Shown here: in pieces, positions 48,945-57,219 of the stretch
Layout: every line of letters starts with the position of its first letter
Numbering within the stretch: position 1 is the stretch's first letter
NCBI RefSeq assembly: GCF_021739025.1
Contig: NZ_JAKKOT010000001.1
Location: forward strand, 124,001 to 188,000
Direction: 5' to 3'
Length of the DNA: 64,000 nt
DNA from: Gordonia liuliyuniae
GTDB lineage: Bacteria > Actinomycetota > Actinomycetes > Mycobacteriales > Mycobacteriaceae
The notes under the pieces: generated by a model
Databases searched by the model: none
What the model was told of the DNA's origin: nothing
What the model saw: only the letters and a program-made list of their open reading frames with translations
Program-made: the position numbers and the translations under genes

Positions 48945-51900
48945 ATGACGACGACCACGATCGTGATCGGATCGATCGCCGCGTTCATCAGCCTGGTGTG
49001 TTGGGCACTGTTCCTGCGGGGCGTGTTCACCATGATCCGCTCCATAGCGCAAGGCCAGAAGGTCGACGCGCAGCGCTTCGCGCACCCGGGCAAGCGCCTG
49101 ATGACGATGCTGAAAGAGTTCGTCGCACACACGCGGATGGTCAAATTCCGCACCGTGGGCTGGGCTCACTGGCTCGTGATGTTCGGCTTCCTGATCGGTG
49201 CGATCTTCTGGTTCGAAGCCTACGGGCAGATCTTCGACCCCGAATTCCACTGGCCGGTGATCGGCGCCTGGAACATCTACATCTTCGCCGACGAGGTTCT
49301 CGGGCTGGGAACGGTGATCGGCATCTCGGTGATGATGATCATCCGCCAGCTCAATCACCCGCGTCGCCCCGGTCGCCTCTCACGCTTCTCTGGTTCGCGT
49401 TTCGGCGCCGCGTACTTCGTCGAGCTCGTCGTCCTCATCGAGGGCCTCGGCATGATCTTCGTGAAGACCTTCAAGATCTCATCGGGCATCGAGGACCCGC
49501 CGATCTGGACCTCGTTCTTCACCCACTACTTCGCGCAACTCTTCGATGGCTGGTCCGTGTACTGGGTGACCGCCGCCGCGGTCATAAAACTGATGTCCGG
49601 CATGATCTGGCTGGCCGTGGTCGGCCTCAACATCGACTGGGGTGTGGCGTGGCACCGTTTCGCCGCGTTCCCCAACATCTTCTTCAAGCGTGAGTCCGAC
49701 GGCGGCGTCGCCCTCGGCGCCGCGAAGCCGATGATGAGTCAGGGCAAGGTCCTCGACATGGAGACCGCCGACCCCGACGTCGACGCTTTCGGCGCAGGCA
49801 AGGTCGAGGACTTCTCGTGGAAGGGCTGGCTGGACTTCACCACCTGCACCGAGTGCGGTCGCTGCCAGTCGCAGTGTCCGGCCTGGAACACCGGTAAGCC
49901 GCTGTCGCCGAAGCTGATGATCATGGCGCTGCGCGACCACGGCCAGGCGAAAGCCCCGTACCTGTTCGCAGGCGGCAGCAAAGACACGGGCGGCGACGAG
50001 GTCGGCATCGTCGACAAGGACGGCAACGTCGATCAGGCGAAGCTCGACGCGGTTCCGGCCGCGGCACTCGCCGAGGCCGACCGCAAGCTGGTCGGCGACT
50101 CCCTCGGCGGAGACCCGGCAGGCGCTGTCATCGACGCCGAAGCGCTCTGGTCGTGCACCACGTGTGGTGCGTGTGTCGAGCAGTGCCCGGTCGACATCGA
50201 GCACGTCGACCACTTCATCGACATGCGTCGCTACCAGGTCCTGATCGAATCGGACTTCCCGACCGAGCTGGCCGGCATGTTCAAGAATCTCGAGAACAAG
50301 GGCAACCCGTGGGGGCAGAACTCCTCGCAGCGGACCGCTTGGATCGACGAGATGGACATCGACATCCCGGTCTACGGCAAGGACGTCGAATCGTTCGAAG
50401 GCTACGAGTACCTCTTCTGGGTCGGCTGCGCCGGCGCGTACGAGGACCGTGCGAAGAAGACCACGAAGGCCGTAGCCGAACTGCTCGACATCGCTGCCGT
50501 CGACTTCCTGGTCCTCGGTCAGGGCGAGACCTGCACTGGCGACTCCGCTCGCCGCGCGGGCAACGAGTTCCTGTTCCAGATGCTGGCGCAGCAGAACATC
50601 GAGACGTTCAACGAGCTGTTCGCGACCGCACCGACCCAGCGCAAGAAGATCGTCGTGACCTGTGCGCACTGCTTCAACGCACTCGGGAACGAGTACCCGC
50701 AGGTCGGCGGCGAGTACGAGGTGGTTCACCACACGCAGCTGCTGAACCGCCTCGTCCGAGAGAAGCGGCTCGTTCCGGTCTCCCCGGTCGGCGGCCAGGC
50801 CATCACGTACCACGACCCCTGCTACCTGGGTCGGCACAACAAGGTCTACGACGCTCCGCGTGAACTGATGGACGCCGCGGGCGGTCAGCTGACCGAGATG
50901 CCGCGTCACGGTGAACGCTCGATGTGCTGTGGCGCCGGCGGTGCGCGCATGTGGATGGAAGAGCAGATCGGTAAGCGCATCAACGTCGACCGCGTCGACG
51001 AGGCGCTCGACACGCTCTCCACGACACAGGCTCCGGCTGGCGACGGTGCCACGAAGAAGATCGCGACCGGCTGCCCGTTCTGCCGCGTCATGCTGACCGA
51101 CGGTGTGACCGCACAGACCAGCGGCACCGAGGAAGAGGGCAAGGTCGAGGTCGTCGACGTCGCGCAGATGATCCTCGAGGGGGTGCTCCGCGGACGCGAA
51201 ACCGTCGAACGCGGTGGCAAGTTCCTGCACCCGATCCAGTCCGAACCGGCTCCCGAGCCCGAACCGGTGCCGGCAGCGAAGGTCGAAGCGCCTGCCGCCG
51301 CGGCTCCGGCCGACGCCAAACCCGCGGTGGGTCTTGCACCCAAGGGCGGCGGACTCAAGAAGCCCGGCGGATTGAAGAAGCCGGGCGGGGCGCCCAAGCC
51401 AGGCGGGGCAGCAGCACCTGCGGCCGAGGCGACCGAAGCCGCACCGGCCAAGGGGCTGGCCATGGGCGGCGGGCTCAAGAAGCCCGGCGGTTTGAAGAAG
51501 CCGGGTGGAGCGCCCAAGCCGGGAGGTGCAGCAGCACCGGCCGCTCCTGCGGCCGAGACCGCAGCGCCCGCCGCAACCGAGGCTTCGGAAGGCAAGGCCA
51601 AGGGATTCGGCATGGCAGGAGGGTTGAAGAAGCCCGGCGCCAAGAAGCCGGGAGCACCCAAGCCTGCCGCAGCTGCACCGGAGCCGGAAGCTGCTGCTGA
51701 AGCCTCGACCGAGGCACCGACCGCCACATCGGAGGCTCCCGCAGAGCCCTCGGTGACCGGAGGGACCGAGGGCAAGGCCAAGGGATTCGGCATGGCGGGC
51801 GGGATCAAGAAGCCCGGCGCCAAGAAGCCGGGAGCACCCAAGCCAGCCGCAGCGGCTCCGGAGCCGGAACCTCCTGCCGAGCCCCAGCCTGAAGTCCAAG

Positions 51901-52073
51901 CCGAGTCTGAAGCCCCCGAGCCTGAAGCCCCGGAACCTGAGGCTCCGGAACCTGAGTCGACCGAAGCATCGGCCGCTCCGGCATCGGATGACCGGACGAT
52001 CACCGAGACCGGTACCGCGAAGGCGAAAGGCTTCGGCCTAGCGGCCGGGAAGAAGCGCCCCGGCGCAAAGTAG
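48945..52073 (+). CDS. etfD: EtfD-type membrane Fe-S oxidoreductase (Rv0338c family)
   Basis: Membrane iron-sulfur protein of 1042 residues, homologous to M. tuberculosis Rv0338c/EtfD, which takes electrons from electron-transfer flavoprotein during fatty-acid beta-oxidation. N-terminal haem-type membrane domain with about five or six helices (~5-235). Two 4Fe-4S motifs: CTECGRCQSQCP (C301, C304, C307, C311) and CTTCGACVEQCP (~403-414). Two CCG-type domains follow: WVGCAGAY with CAHCFNALGNEYP, and DPCYLGRHNKVYDAPRELM with SMCCGAGGARMWMEEQ (~655). After ~765 comes a ~275-residue tail of A, P, E and K with repeated GLKKPGG and AKGFGMAGG modules. ATG 48945 is preferred to an in-frame reading from 48780. 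M. tuberculosis EtfD is ~880 residues, so the tail is expanded. Confidence 0.93.
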   Translation: MTTTTIVIGSIAAFISLVCWALFLRGVFTMIRSIAQGQKVDAQRFAHPGKRLMTMLKEFVAHTRMVKFRTVGWAHWLVMFGFLIGAIFWFEAYGQIFDPEFHWPVIGAWNIYIFADEVLGLGTVIGISVMMIIRQLNHPRRPGRLSRFSGSRFGAAYFVELVVLIEGLGMIFVKTFKISSGIEDPPIWTSFFTHYFAQLFDGWSVYWVTAAAVIKLMSGMIWLAVVGLNIDWGVAWHRFAAFPNIFFKRESDGGVALGAAKPMMSQGKVLDMETADPDVDAFGAGKVEDFSWKGWLDFTTCTECGRCQSQCPAWNTGKPLSPKLMIMALRDHGQAKAPYLFAGGSKDTGGDEVGIVDKDGNVDQAKLDAVPAAALAEADRKLVGDSLGGDPAGAVIDAEALWSCTTCGACVEQCPVDIEHVDHFIDMRRYQVLIESDFPTELAGMFKNLENKGNPWGQNSSQRTAWIDEMDIDIPVYGKDVESFEGYEYLFWVGCAGAYEDRAKKTTKAVAELLDIAAVDFLVLGQGETCTGDSARRAGNEFLFQMLAQQNIETFNELFATAPTQRKKIVVTCAHCFNALGNEYPQVGGEYEVVHHTQLLNRLVREKRLVPVSPVGGQAITYHDPCYLGRHNKVYDAPRELMDAAGGQLTEMPRHGERSMCCGAGGARMWMEEQIGKRINVDRVDEALDTLSTTQAPAGDGATKKIATGCPFCRVMLTDGVTAQTSGTEEEGKVEVVDVAQMILEGVLRGRETVERGGKFLHPIQSEPAPEPEPVPAAKVEAPAAAAPADAKPAVGLAPKGGGLKKPGGLKKPGGAPKPGGAAAPAAEATEAAPAKGLAMGGGLKKPGGLKKPGGAPKPGGAAAPAAPAAETAAPAATEASEGKAKGFGMAGGLKKPGAKKPGAPKPAAAAPEPEAAAEASTEAPTATSEAPAEPSVTGGTEGKAKGFGMAGGIKKPGAKKPGAPKPAAAAPEPEPPAEPQPEVQAESEAPEPEAPEPEAPEPESTEASAAPASDDRTITETGTAKAKGFGLAAGKKRPGAK

Positions 52074-52091
52074 CCCGAACCGCTGACGACG

Positions 52092-52137
52092 TTGGCACTC
52101 GAACTGTTCCCCAGGAGCGGTTCGAGTGCCAAGGTTT
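52092..52137. terminator. REP-like hairpin copy 1 with T-run, after etfD
   Basis: TTGGCACTCGAAC (52092-52104) pairs with 52120-52132; an inner GTTCC/GGAGC stem extends it. TTTTT follows on the plus strand, so it ends etfD transcription, and it also lies downstream of the convergent gene at 52138. A near copy is at 53104-53148. Confidence 0.8.
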
Positions 52138-53058
52138 TTAGTCGACGGATTCTCGTGACTCGATCGCAGCAGCCAACTCCCGGATGACTGACTCTTCCTC
52201 GAACCTGAGTCGCTTCCAGGGAAAGCTCAGCGGCAATAATCCCACGAGTCCGAGCATGTTGGCGGTCCGCAGGTCACGGTCCCACCGGTCGTAGCGGCGG
52301 TGGAACATCCACCCGTGAACAGACACAACTATGCCAAGTTCGGGCCAAACGAAGTCCATGCGAACGCCGTTGATCCACTGCTGCTGGACCCATCCGGTGA
52401 TTCGATGCTTCGTGAGCATGCGGACGAACAAGCGCTCGGCCTCAGACTCCGAATCGTCCTCGGCCGCAGCGACGAGGACGCGTGCCTGCCGCATCCCATG
52501 AGCGCCGGAGTTCCGGTCGAGACTGGCCCTCAGCTCGCGGACCCGAATGCGCTCAGTCTGCACCGCGCGGTCGATGATCGTGATCGCTTCGTCGATCGCC
52601 AGCACAGATGCGAGTTGTAGGAGTGTCAGCGCCTTGCGGGTCACCGAGACGCCTCGTGTGACCATGACGTCCTCAGCAGGAAGACTCCGCCGCTTGCAGT
52701 CCGTCTCCACGGCGCATTGGGCCGCACCGTGCGCCGATCGTGGAACCGACAGCGTAATGACGTCTGGCAGATCCGGAAGGAAGCCAAGGAGCCATGCGGC
52801 GGCCGTCCGGTCGGCCACCCCGCCCGTCGCGGCCACGGCGATGCGGATCCTCGCCATATCGGTCATCTGATGCTCGGCCGAGAGGTAGACGCCCCGTGCG
52901 TGAGGAATCCACAGGCCTGCAGTCAGTTTGCCGCGCACTTCGCCTGCGCTCATCCGCAGGTCGCAAGCTTGGGCCGCAGTGATCACCCCGTCGTGGGTCG
53001 CCAGATGCTCGGCGACCCTCACGCAGACGCGTGCGGCGCCCTCGTTGTTCTCCCCCAC
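52138..53058 (-). CDS. AbiEi-antitoxin-like / DUF559 nuclease-fold protein
   Basis: Protein of 306 residues with the two-part layout of actinobacterial 'type IV toxin-antitoxin AbiEi family antitoxin domain' proteins. N-terminal winged helix (~8-60: HDGVITAAQACDLRMSAGEV, GLWIPHARGVYLSAE) and a middle domain (~65-190) with LTLLQLASVLAIDEAITIID. A C-terminal DUF559-like, Vsr/PD-(D/E)xK-type fold has VRMDFVWPELGIVVSVHGWMF (~240-258) and RRYDRWDRDLRTANML. The usual catalytic VEVDG is VSVHG here, so nuclease activity is doubtful. No AbiEii toxin gene is adjacent. It starts with GTG at 53058. Closely similar hairpins flank it. Confidence 0.75.
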   Translation of the reverse strand: MGENNEGAARVCVRVAEHLATHDGVITAAQACDLRMSAGEVRGKLTAGLWIPHARGVYLSAEHQMTDMARIRIAVAATGGVADRTAAAWLLGFLPDLPDVITLSVPRSAHGAAQCAVETDCKRRSLPAEDVMVTRGVSVTRKALTLLQLASVLAIDEAITIIDRAVQTERIRVRELRASLDRNSGAHGMRQARVLVAAAEDDSESEAERLFVRMLTKHRITGWVQQQWINGVRMDFVWPELGIVVSVHGWMFHRRYDRWDRDLRTANMLGLVGLLPLSFPWKRLRFEEESVIRELAAAIESRESVD

Positions 53059-53103
53059 ATTCGGTTAGACGCACGCGCACACCGTTCGGTTCCGTTCACC
53101 GCA

Positions 53104-53148
53104 TCGTTGGCACTCGAACCGTTCGCCAGGAACAGTTCGAGTGCCAAC
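53104..53148. terminator. REP-like hairpin copy 2, after the exonuclease gene
   Basis: CGTTGGCACTCGAAC (53104-53118) pairs with 53134-53148; inner GTTC/GAAC pairing extends the stem. The core 41 bases differ from the copy at 52092 at only four positions, all in the loop region. It lies eight bases after the stop of the minus-strand exonuclease gene. Confidence 0.75.
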
Positions 53149-53156
53149 GTGTCAGA

Positions 53157-54026
53157 TCACTCCCGGTACCGCACGATCAGCGGCGCATGGTCGGACAATC
53201 GCGCGTCCGACGACGGCTCCTTGTCCACCCACACGGCTTCCGCGCGCCGCGCGAGCGACGGGGTCGCCAGCTGATGGTCCACCCGCCAGCCGACGTCCTT
53301 GACGAACGACTGTCCCGCCCAACTCCACCAGGTGAGCGGCCCCGGCTCGTCGCCGTGCAGCGTCCGCACCACGTCGATCAGCCGCCGCGGCGACAGCAGC
53401 GACGAGAACCATTCGCGCTCCTCCGGCAGGAACCCCTCCATCTTGCGGGCGGGCCGCCAGTTGGTCACGTCGTGCCGGGTGTGTGCGACGTTGAGGTCGC
53501 CCACGAGCAGGAACTCGCGACCGTCCCGCGCGGCTGCGAGCCGGTTGCGGTCGAGTTCCCGGGCGAAACCCGCGAGGAACGCCATCTTCCGCTCGTATTT
53601 GGCTCCGCCGTCTGCCTCCGCACGCATGCCGCCGGGCCGCTGCATGTCCGCAGGCAGACCACCCTTCGGCAGGTAGAGGCACGCGACTGTGAGCGGGCGG
53701 TCGGACAGATCCACCTCGATGTATCGGCCGTGAGACGCATAGGCGCCCAGGCCCCGAGCCCTCGGCGGCGTCACCGCCCACGAGCGGACCGCTGCAGGGT
53801 GATGCCGCGTCAACAGCGCGACGCCGTTCCGGCCGGGGATCGAGCCGACGTCGATCGACGCCGCATAGCCCGGGAACTCGCCGACCTCCGACAACGGACA
53901 CCTCAACTCTTGGAGCCCGACGACGTCGGGGGACCTGTCGGCGAGCCAGCCGTCGAATCCGCGTCGGCGAGAAGCCCGGATGCCGTTGACGTTGAACGAG
54001 GCGACGGTGAACGAGGTGGAAGTCAC
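53157..54026 (-). CDS. xthA: Exodeoxyribonuclease III / AP endonuclease
   Basis: Mg-dependent endonuclease-exonuclease-phosphatase enzyme of 289 residues that repairs abasic sites and 3' blocks. Family motifs in order: VASFNVNGIRA (~7-17), LQELRCP with metal Glu (~37), GVALLTRHHP (~66), GRYIEVDL, VACLYLPKGG (~108), LLVGDLNVAHTRHD (~171-184), and a C-terminal WRVDHQLATP plus SDHAPLIVRYR (~278-287) with catalytic Asp-His. The GTG at 54026 starts directly before the fold; a longer reading to 54128 would overlap the divergent aminotransferase gene. The two genes start 58 bases apart. Confidence 0.93.
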   Translation of the reverse strand: MTSTSFTVASFNVNGIRASRRRGFDGWLADRSPDVVGLQELRCPLSEVGEFPGYAASIDVGSIPGRNGVALLTRHHPAAVRSWAVTPPRARGLGAYASHGRYIEVDLSDRPLTVACLYLPKGGLPADMQRPGGMRAEADGGAKYERKMAFLAGFARELDRNRLAAARDGREFLLVGDLNVAHTRHDVTNWRPARKMEGFLPEEREWFSSLLSPRRLIDVVRTLHGDEPGPLTWWSWAGQSFVKDVGWRVDHQLATPSLARRAEAVWVDKEPSSDARLSDHAPLIVRYRE

Positions 54027-54084
54027 GCCTGCCAGTGTCCCCGCCGAATTCAATTCGGTTGCATCCGACTGACAGAATGTACCC

Positions 54085-55338
54085 ATGAGTCGCCCCCACG
54101 TGTCGCACCAGAACCTCAATCTCCGCACGCTCGAGCAGTCCGAGAAACTGCAGAACGTCTGCTACGAGATCCGCGGTCCGGTACACGCGGAGGCGGCGCG
54201 ACTCGAGGCTGAGGGCCACCGCATCCTCAAGCTCAACATCGGCAATCCCGCCCTGTTCGGGTTCGAGGCCCCGGACGTCATCCTGCGCGACATGATCCAC
54301 ACGCTGCCGTTCTCGCAGGGTTACTCGGAGTCGGCAGGCGTCCTGTCGGCCCGCCGTGCCGTGGTGACCCGCTACGAGCTGATCCCGGATTTCCCGTACT
54401 TCGACGTCGACGACGTACTGCTCGGCAACGGCGTGTCCGAGCTGATCACGATGACGATGCAGGCCCTGCTCAACAATGGCGACGAAGTGCTCATCCCGTC
54501 GCCCGACTATCCGCTGTGGACGGCGATGACCTCCCTCTCGGGCGGCACCCCGGTGCACTACGAGTGCGACGAGGGCAACGGCTGGAATCCGAGCATCGAG
54601 GACATCGAATCGAAGATCACCGCACGCACCAAGGCGATCGTCGTGATCAACCCGAACAACCCGACGGGCGCCGTCTACTCGCGTGATGTGCTTGAACGTC
54701 TCGTCGAGGTGGCCCGCAAGAATTCGCTGCTGATCCTCGCCGACGAGATCTACGACAAGATCCTCTACGACGACGCCGAACACATCAACGTTGCGTCGTT
54801 GGCTCCGGACCTGCTGACGTTCACGTTCAACGGGTTGTCGAAGGCGTACCGAGTCTGCGGCTACCGTGCGGGCTGGGTCGTCATGACCGGCCCGAAGGAC
54901 CACGCGAGGGGCTTTATCGAGGGCATGGGCATCCTGGCGTCGACGCGTCTGTGCGCGAACGTCCCGGCCCAGCATGCGATCCAGGTGGCGCTCGGCGGTT
55001 ATCAGAGCATCGACGCCCTGGTGAAGCCCGGCGGCCGCCTGTTGGAGCAGCGCAACGTGACATGGGAGAAGCTCAACGACATCCCGGGCGTCAGCTGTGT
55101 GAAGCCGATGGGCGCGTTGTACGCGTTCCCGAAGCTCGACCCCGAGGTGCACGAGATCCACGACGACGAGAAGTTCGTCCAGGATCTGCTCCTGCAGGAG
55201 AAGATCCTGGTGGTGCAGGGGTCGGGGTTCAACCTCCGCGACACGAACCACTTCCGGATCGTCACGCTGCCGTGGACGCGCGACCTGTCGGAGGCGATCG
55301 ACCGCATCGGCAACTTCCTGTCGTCGTACCGACAGTGA
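54085..55338 (+). CDS. PLP-dependent aminotransferase (AspC/AlaA-like, Rv0337c family)
   Basis: Class I/II aminotransferase of 417 residues. N-terminal NIGNPALFGFEAPD (~51-64), YSESAGVLSARRAVV (~80-94), LIPSPDYPLW with the ring-stacking Tyr (~136-145), VVINPNNPTGAVY (~186-198), LLILADEIYDKI (Asp220, Tyr223), PLP lysine in NGLSKAYRVCGYRAGW (Lys253), and FRIVTLPW near the end (Arg binding the substrate carboxylate). The family in E. coli is AlaA, glutamate-pyruvate transaminase; in mycobacteria it is labelled AspC. CAGAAT ends six bases before the ATG, indicating leaderless expression. The neighbour in M. tuberculosis (Rv0338c homologue) is also near here, supporting orthology. Confidence 0.93.
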   Translation: MSRPHVSHQNLNLRTLEQSEKLQNVCYEIRGPVHAEAARLEAEGHRILKLNIGNPALFGFEAPDVILRDMIHTLPFSQGYSESAGVLSARRAVVTRYELIPDFPYFDVDDVLLGNGVSELITMTMQALLNNGDEVLIPSPDYPLWTAMTSLSGGTPVHYECDEGNGWNPSIEDIESKITARTKAIVVINPNNPTGAVYSRDVLERLVEVARKNSLLILADEIYDKILYDDAEHINVASLAPDLLTFTFNGLSKAYRVCGYRAGWVVMTGPKDHARGFIEGMGILASTRLCANVPAQHAIQVALGGYQSIDALVKPGGRLLEQRNVTWEKLNDIPGVSCVKPMGALYAFPKLDPEVHEIHDDEKFVQDLLLQEKILVVQGSGFNLRDTNHFRIVTLPWTRDLSEAIDRIGNFLSSYRQ

Positions 55339-55427
55339 CCTGCACAGAAACCCCAGCTGACGGGGTCTAGCGCGTATCTGTTACCGGTGGTACCGTGTCA
55401 ATGAACAATGGCACGATCGGAGACGAT

Positions 55428-57209
55428 ATGACCGACTGGCACCGTACGGACATCACCGCGGGTGACGTTCGCCTGGCGACCTATCAGTACGGCGACACTG
55501 CGCACGGTGACACCGCGGCTGACGTCCGCCCGGCCGTGGTTCTCGTGCACGGCTGGCCCGACACGCACCACCTGTGGGATCGCATCGCTCCCCGACTCGC
55601 CGAGCACTACCGTGTCTTCGCCTACGACACTCGCGGATTCGGCGAGAGCGATCGACCGGACGACGTCCCCTCGTACCGTCTCGCAGGGCTCGCGCAAGAC
55701 CTGTTCGCGGTCATCTCGGCGGTCACCGACGGCGGCAGCGCGCACGTCGTCGCCCACGACTGGGGGTCGGTGCAGACATGGGAGGCCGTCACGACGCCGG
55801 GCGCCGAGACATCCATCTCGTCGTTCACGTCGGTCTCGGGGCCGAACCTCGACTTCTTGGGTGAGTGGGCCCGCGCCCAACTCGCGTCGCCGACTCCGCG
55901 CAGCATCTCGCGTGCACTCTCGCAGGTCGCGTCGTCGGCGTACACCGGGTTCTTCCAGATCCCCGGGGTCTCGGACGCGTTCTTCCGAACGCTCGGCACC
56001 GAGAAACTGTGGACCGAGTTCCTGCACGTCATCGAGGGCACGCCCCGCGAGAACGTCTCGTTCGCGCCGACGCTCCGCGAGGACATGATCTCCGGGCTCA
56101 AGCTGTATCGCGCCAACATCCGCGGCAAGCTCGCCCGCCCGGAGCCGCGGCCGACGTCGGTACCCGTTCTCGAAGTCGTGAACGACCGCGACATCGCCCT
56201 GCGACCCGCGATCTACGACCGCACCTACACGCACGCGGCGAAACTGTGGCGCAAGTCGTCCACCACCGGACACTGGCTGCCTTACACGAATCCCGACTAC
56301 CTCGCGACGACGGCGATCGAGTTCATCGACTCCATCGAGAACGGCACCTCACGCGCCCCGAACACGATCGACCGCGCGCGCCTACTGGGAGCGCCACTCG
56401 CATTGACAGGCAAGCTGGCGGTCATCACCGGCGCGGGCAGCGGCATCGGCCGCGAGACGGCGTACGCGTTGGCCGCGCTCGGCTGCGAAGTGGTTCTCGC
56501 CGACATCGACACGGCGGCGGCCGACGAGACCGCCACCGAGTGCAAGTCCATGGGGGTGCTGACGAACGTCTACGAATTGGACGTCTCCAAGACGGCTGCG
56601 GTGAACGAGTTCGCCGAGAACATCCGGGCCCGGCACGGCGTCCCCGACATCGTCGTCAACAACGCGGGCATCGGATTGGGCGGCAGCGCGCTGGACGCGT
56701 CCGACGATCAGATCGACCGGCTCATCGACATCAACCTGCGGGGTGTGATCAGCGGCAGTCGCGCGTTCGCCAAGCAGATGGTCGCCCGCGGCGCCGGCGG
56801 ACACATCGTGAATCTGGCGTCGGCGGCGGCATTCACCCCGTCCCGCGAACTCGGCCTCTACTCGGCCAGCAAGGCGGGCGTGCTGATGTTCTCGGAGAGT
56901 CTGCGCGCCGAACTCGCGCCCGATCGGATCGGTGTCAGCGCGATCTGCCCGGGCATCGTCAACACCAACATCACGTCGGCCACCGAGTATGCGGGTGTCG
57001 ACGATCAGGACGCCATGCGCCGCAAGGTGACCGGGTTCTACGAGAAGCGGAACTACACGCCCGACAAGGTGGCCCGCGAGATCGTCGCAGCCGTGGTCTC
57101 CAACAAGGCCGTCGTGCCGGTCACACCGGAAGCCAAGTTCGGGTACCGCGTGTACCGATTCGTCCCGTGGGCGTCGCGCATCGCGGCACGCCAGAAGCTG
57201 ACCGGATAG
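55428..57209 (+). CDS. ephD: EphD-like fusion of alpha/beta hydrolase and short-chain dehydrogenase
   Basis: Bifunctional cytoplasmic enzyme of 593 residues. The first half (~1-300) is an epoxide-hydrolase-like alpha/beta hydrolase: VVLVHGWPDTHHLWDR (~33-48), YDTRGFGESDRP (~64-75), nucleophile Asp in VVAHDWGSVQTWEA (~101-114), and GHWLPYTNPD with the catalytic His (~282). The second half is a classical SDR: VITGAGSGIGRETAYAL (~334-350), VLADIDTAAA, NNAGIGLGG (~410), LASAAAFTP and YSASKAGVLMFSES (Tyr~477, Lys~481). M. tuberculosis EphD (Rv2214c) has the same layout and length. I use the ATG after CGGAGACG; GTG 55395 and ATG 55401 are upstream options. It heads an operon with a PF10118 protein and a ferredoxin reductase. 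Confidence 0.9.
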   Translation: MTDWHRTDITAGDVRLATYQYGDTAHGDTAADVRPAVVLVHGWPDTHHLWDRIAPRLAEHYRVFAYDTRGFGESDRPDDVPSYRLAGLAQDLFAVISAVTDGGSAHVVAHDWGSVQTWEAVTTPGAETSISSFTSVSGPNLDFLGEWARAQLASPTPRSISRALSQVASSAYTGFFQIPGVSDAFFRTLGTEKLWTEFLHVIEGTPRENVSFAPTLREDMISGLKLYRANIRGKLARPEPRPTSVPVLEVVNDRDIALRPAIYDRTYTHAAKLWRKSSTTGHWLPYTNPDYLATTAIEFIDSIENGTSRAPNTIDRARLLGAPLALTGKLAVITGAGSGIGRETAYALAALGCEVVLADIDTAAADETATECKSMGVLTNVYELDVSKTAAVNEFAENIRARHGVPDIVVNNAGIGLGGSALDASDDQIDRLIDINLRGVISGSRAFAKQMVARGAGGHIVNLASAAAFTPSRELGLYSASKAGVLMFSESLRAELAPDRIGVSAICPGIVNTNITSATEYAGVDDQDAMRRKVTGFYEKRNYTPDKVAREIVAAVVSNKAVVPVTPEAKFGYRVYRFVPWASRIAARQKLTG

Positions 57210-57219
57210 GAGCCTTGTA

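Noticed and set aside
49479-51899. 806-codon open frame on the minus strand
   Set aside because: It is antisense to etfD, has arginine- and leucine-biased shadow composition without any motif, and the plus-strand gene has clear Fe-S motifs.
52092-53148. Similar hairpins read as terminal inverted repeats of a transposon around the AbiEi-like gene
   Set aside because: Each copy is itself a full palindrome beside a gene end, one with a T-run; there is no transposase or target duplication, so terminators or REP elements fit better.
53152-55251. 699-codon minus-strand open frame across xthA and the aminotransferase
   Set aside because: It runs antisense to one gene and out of frame over the other; no family sequence.
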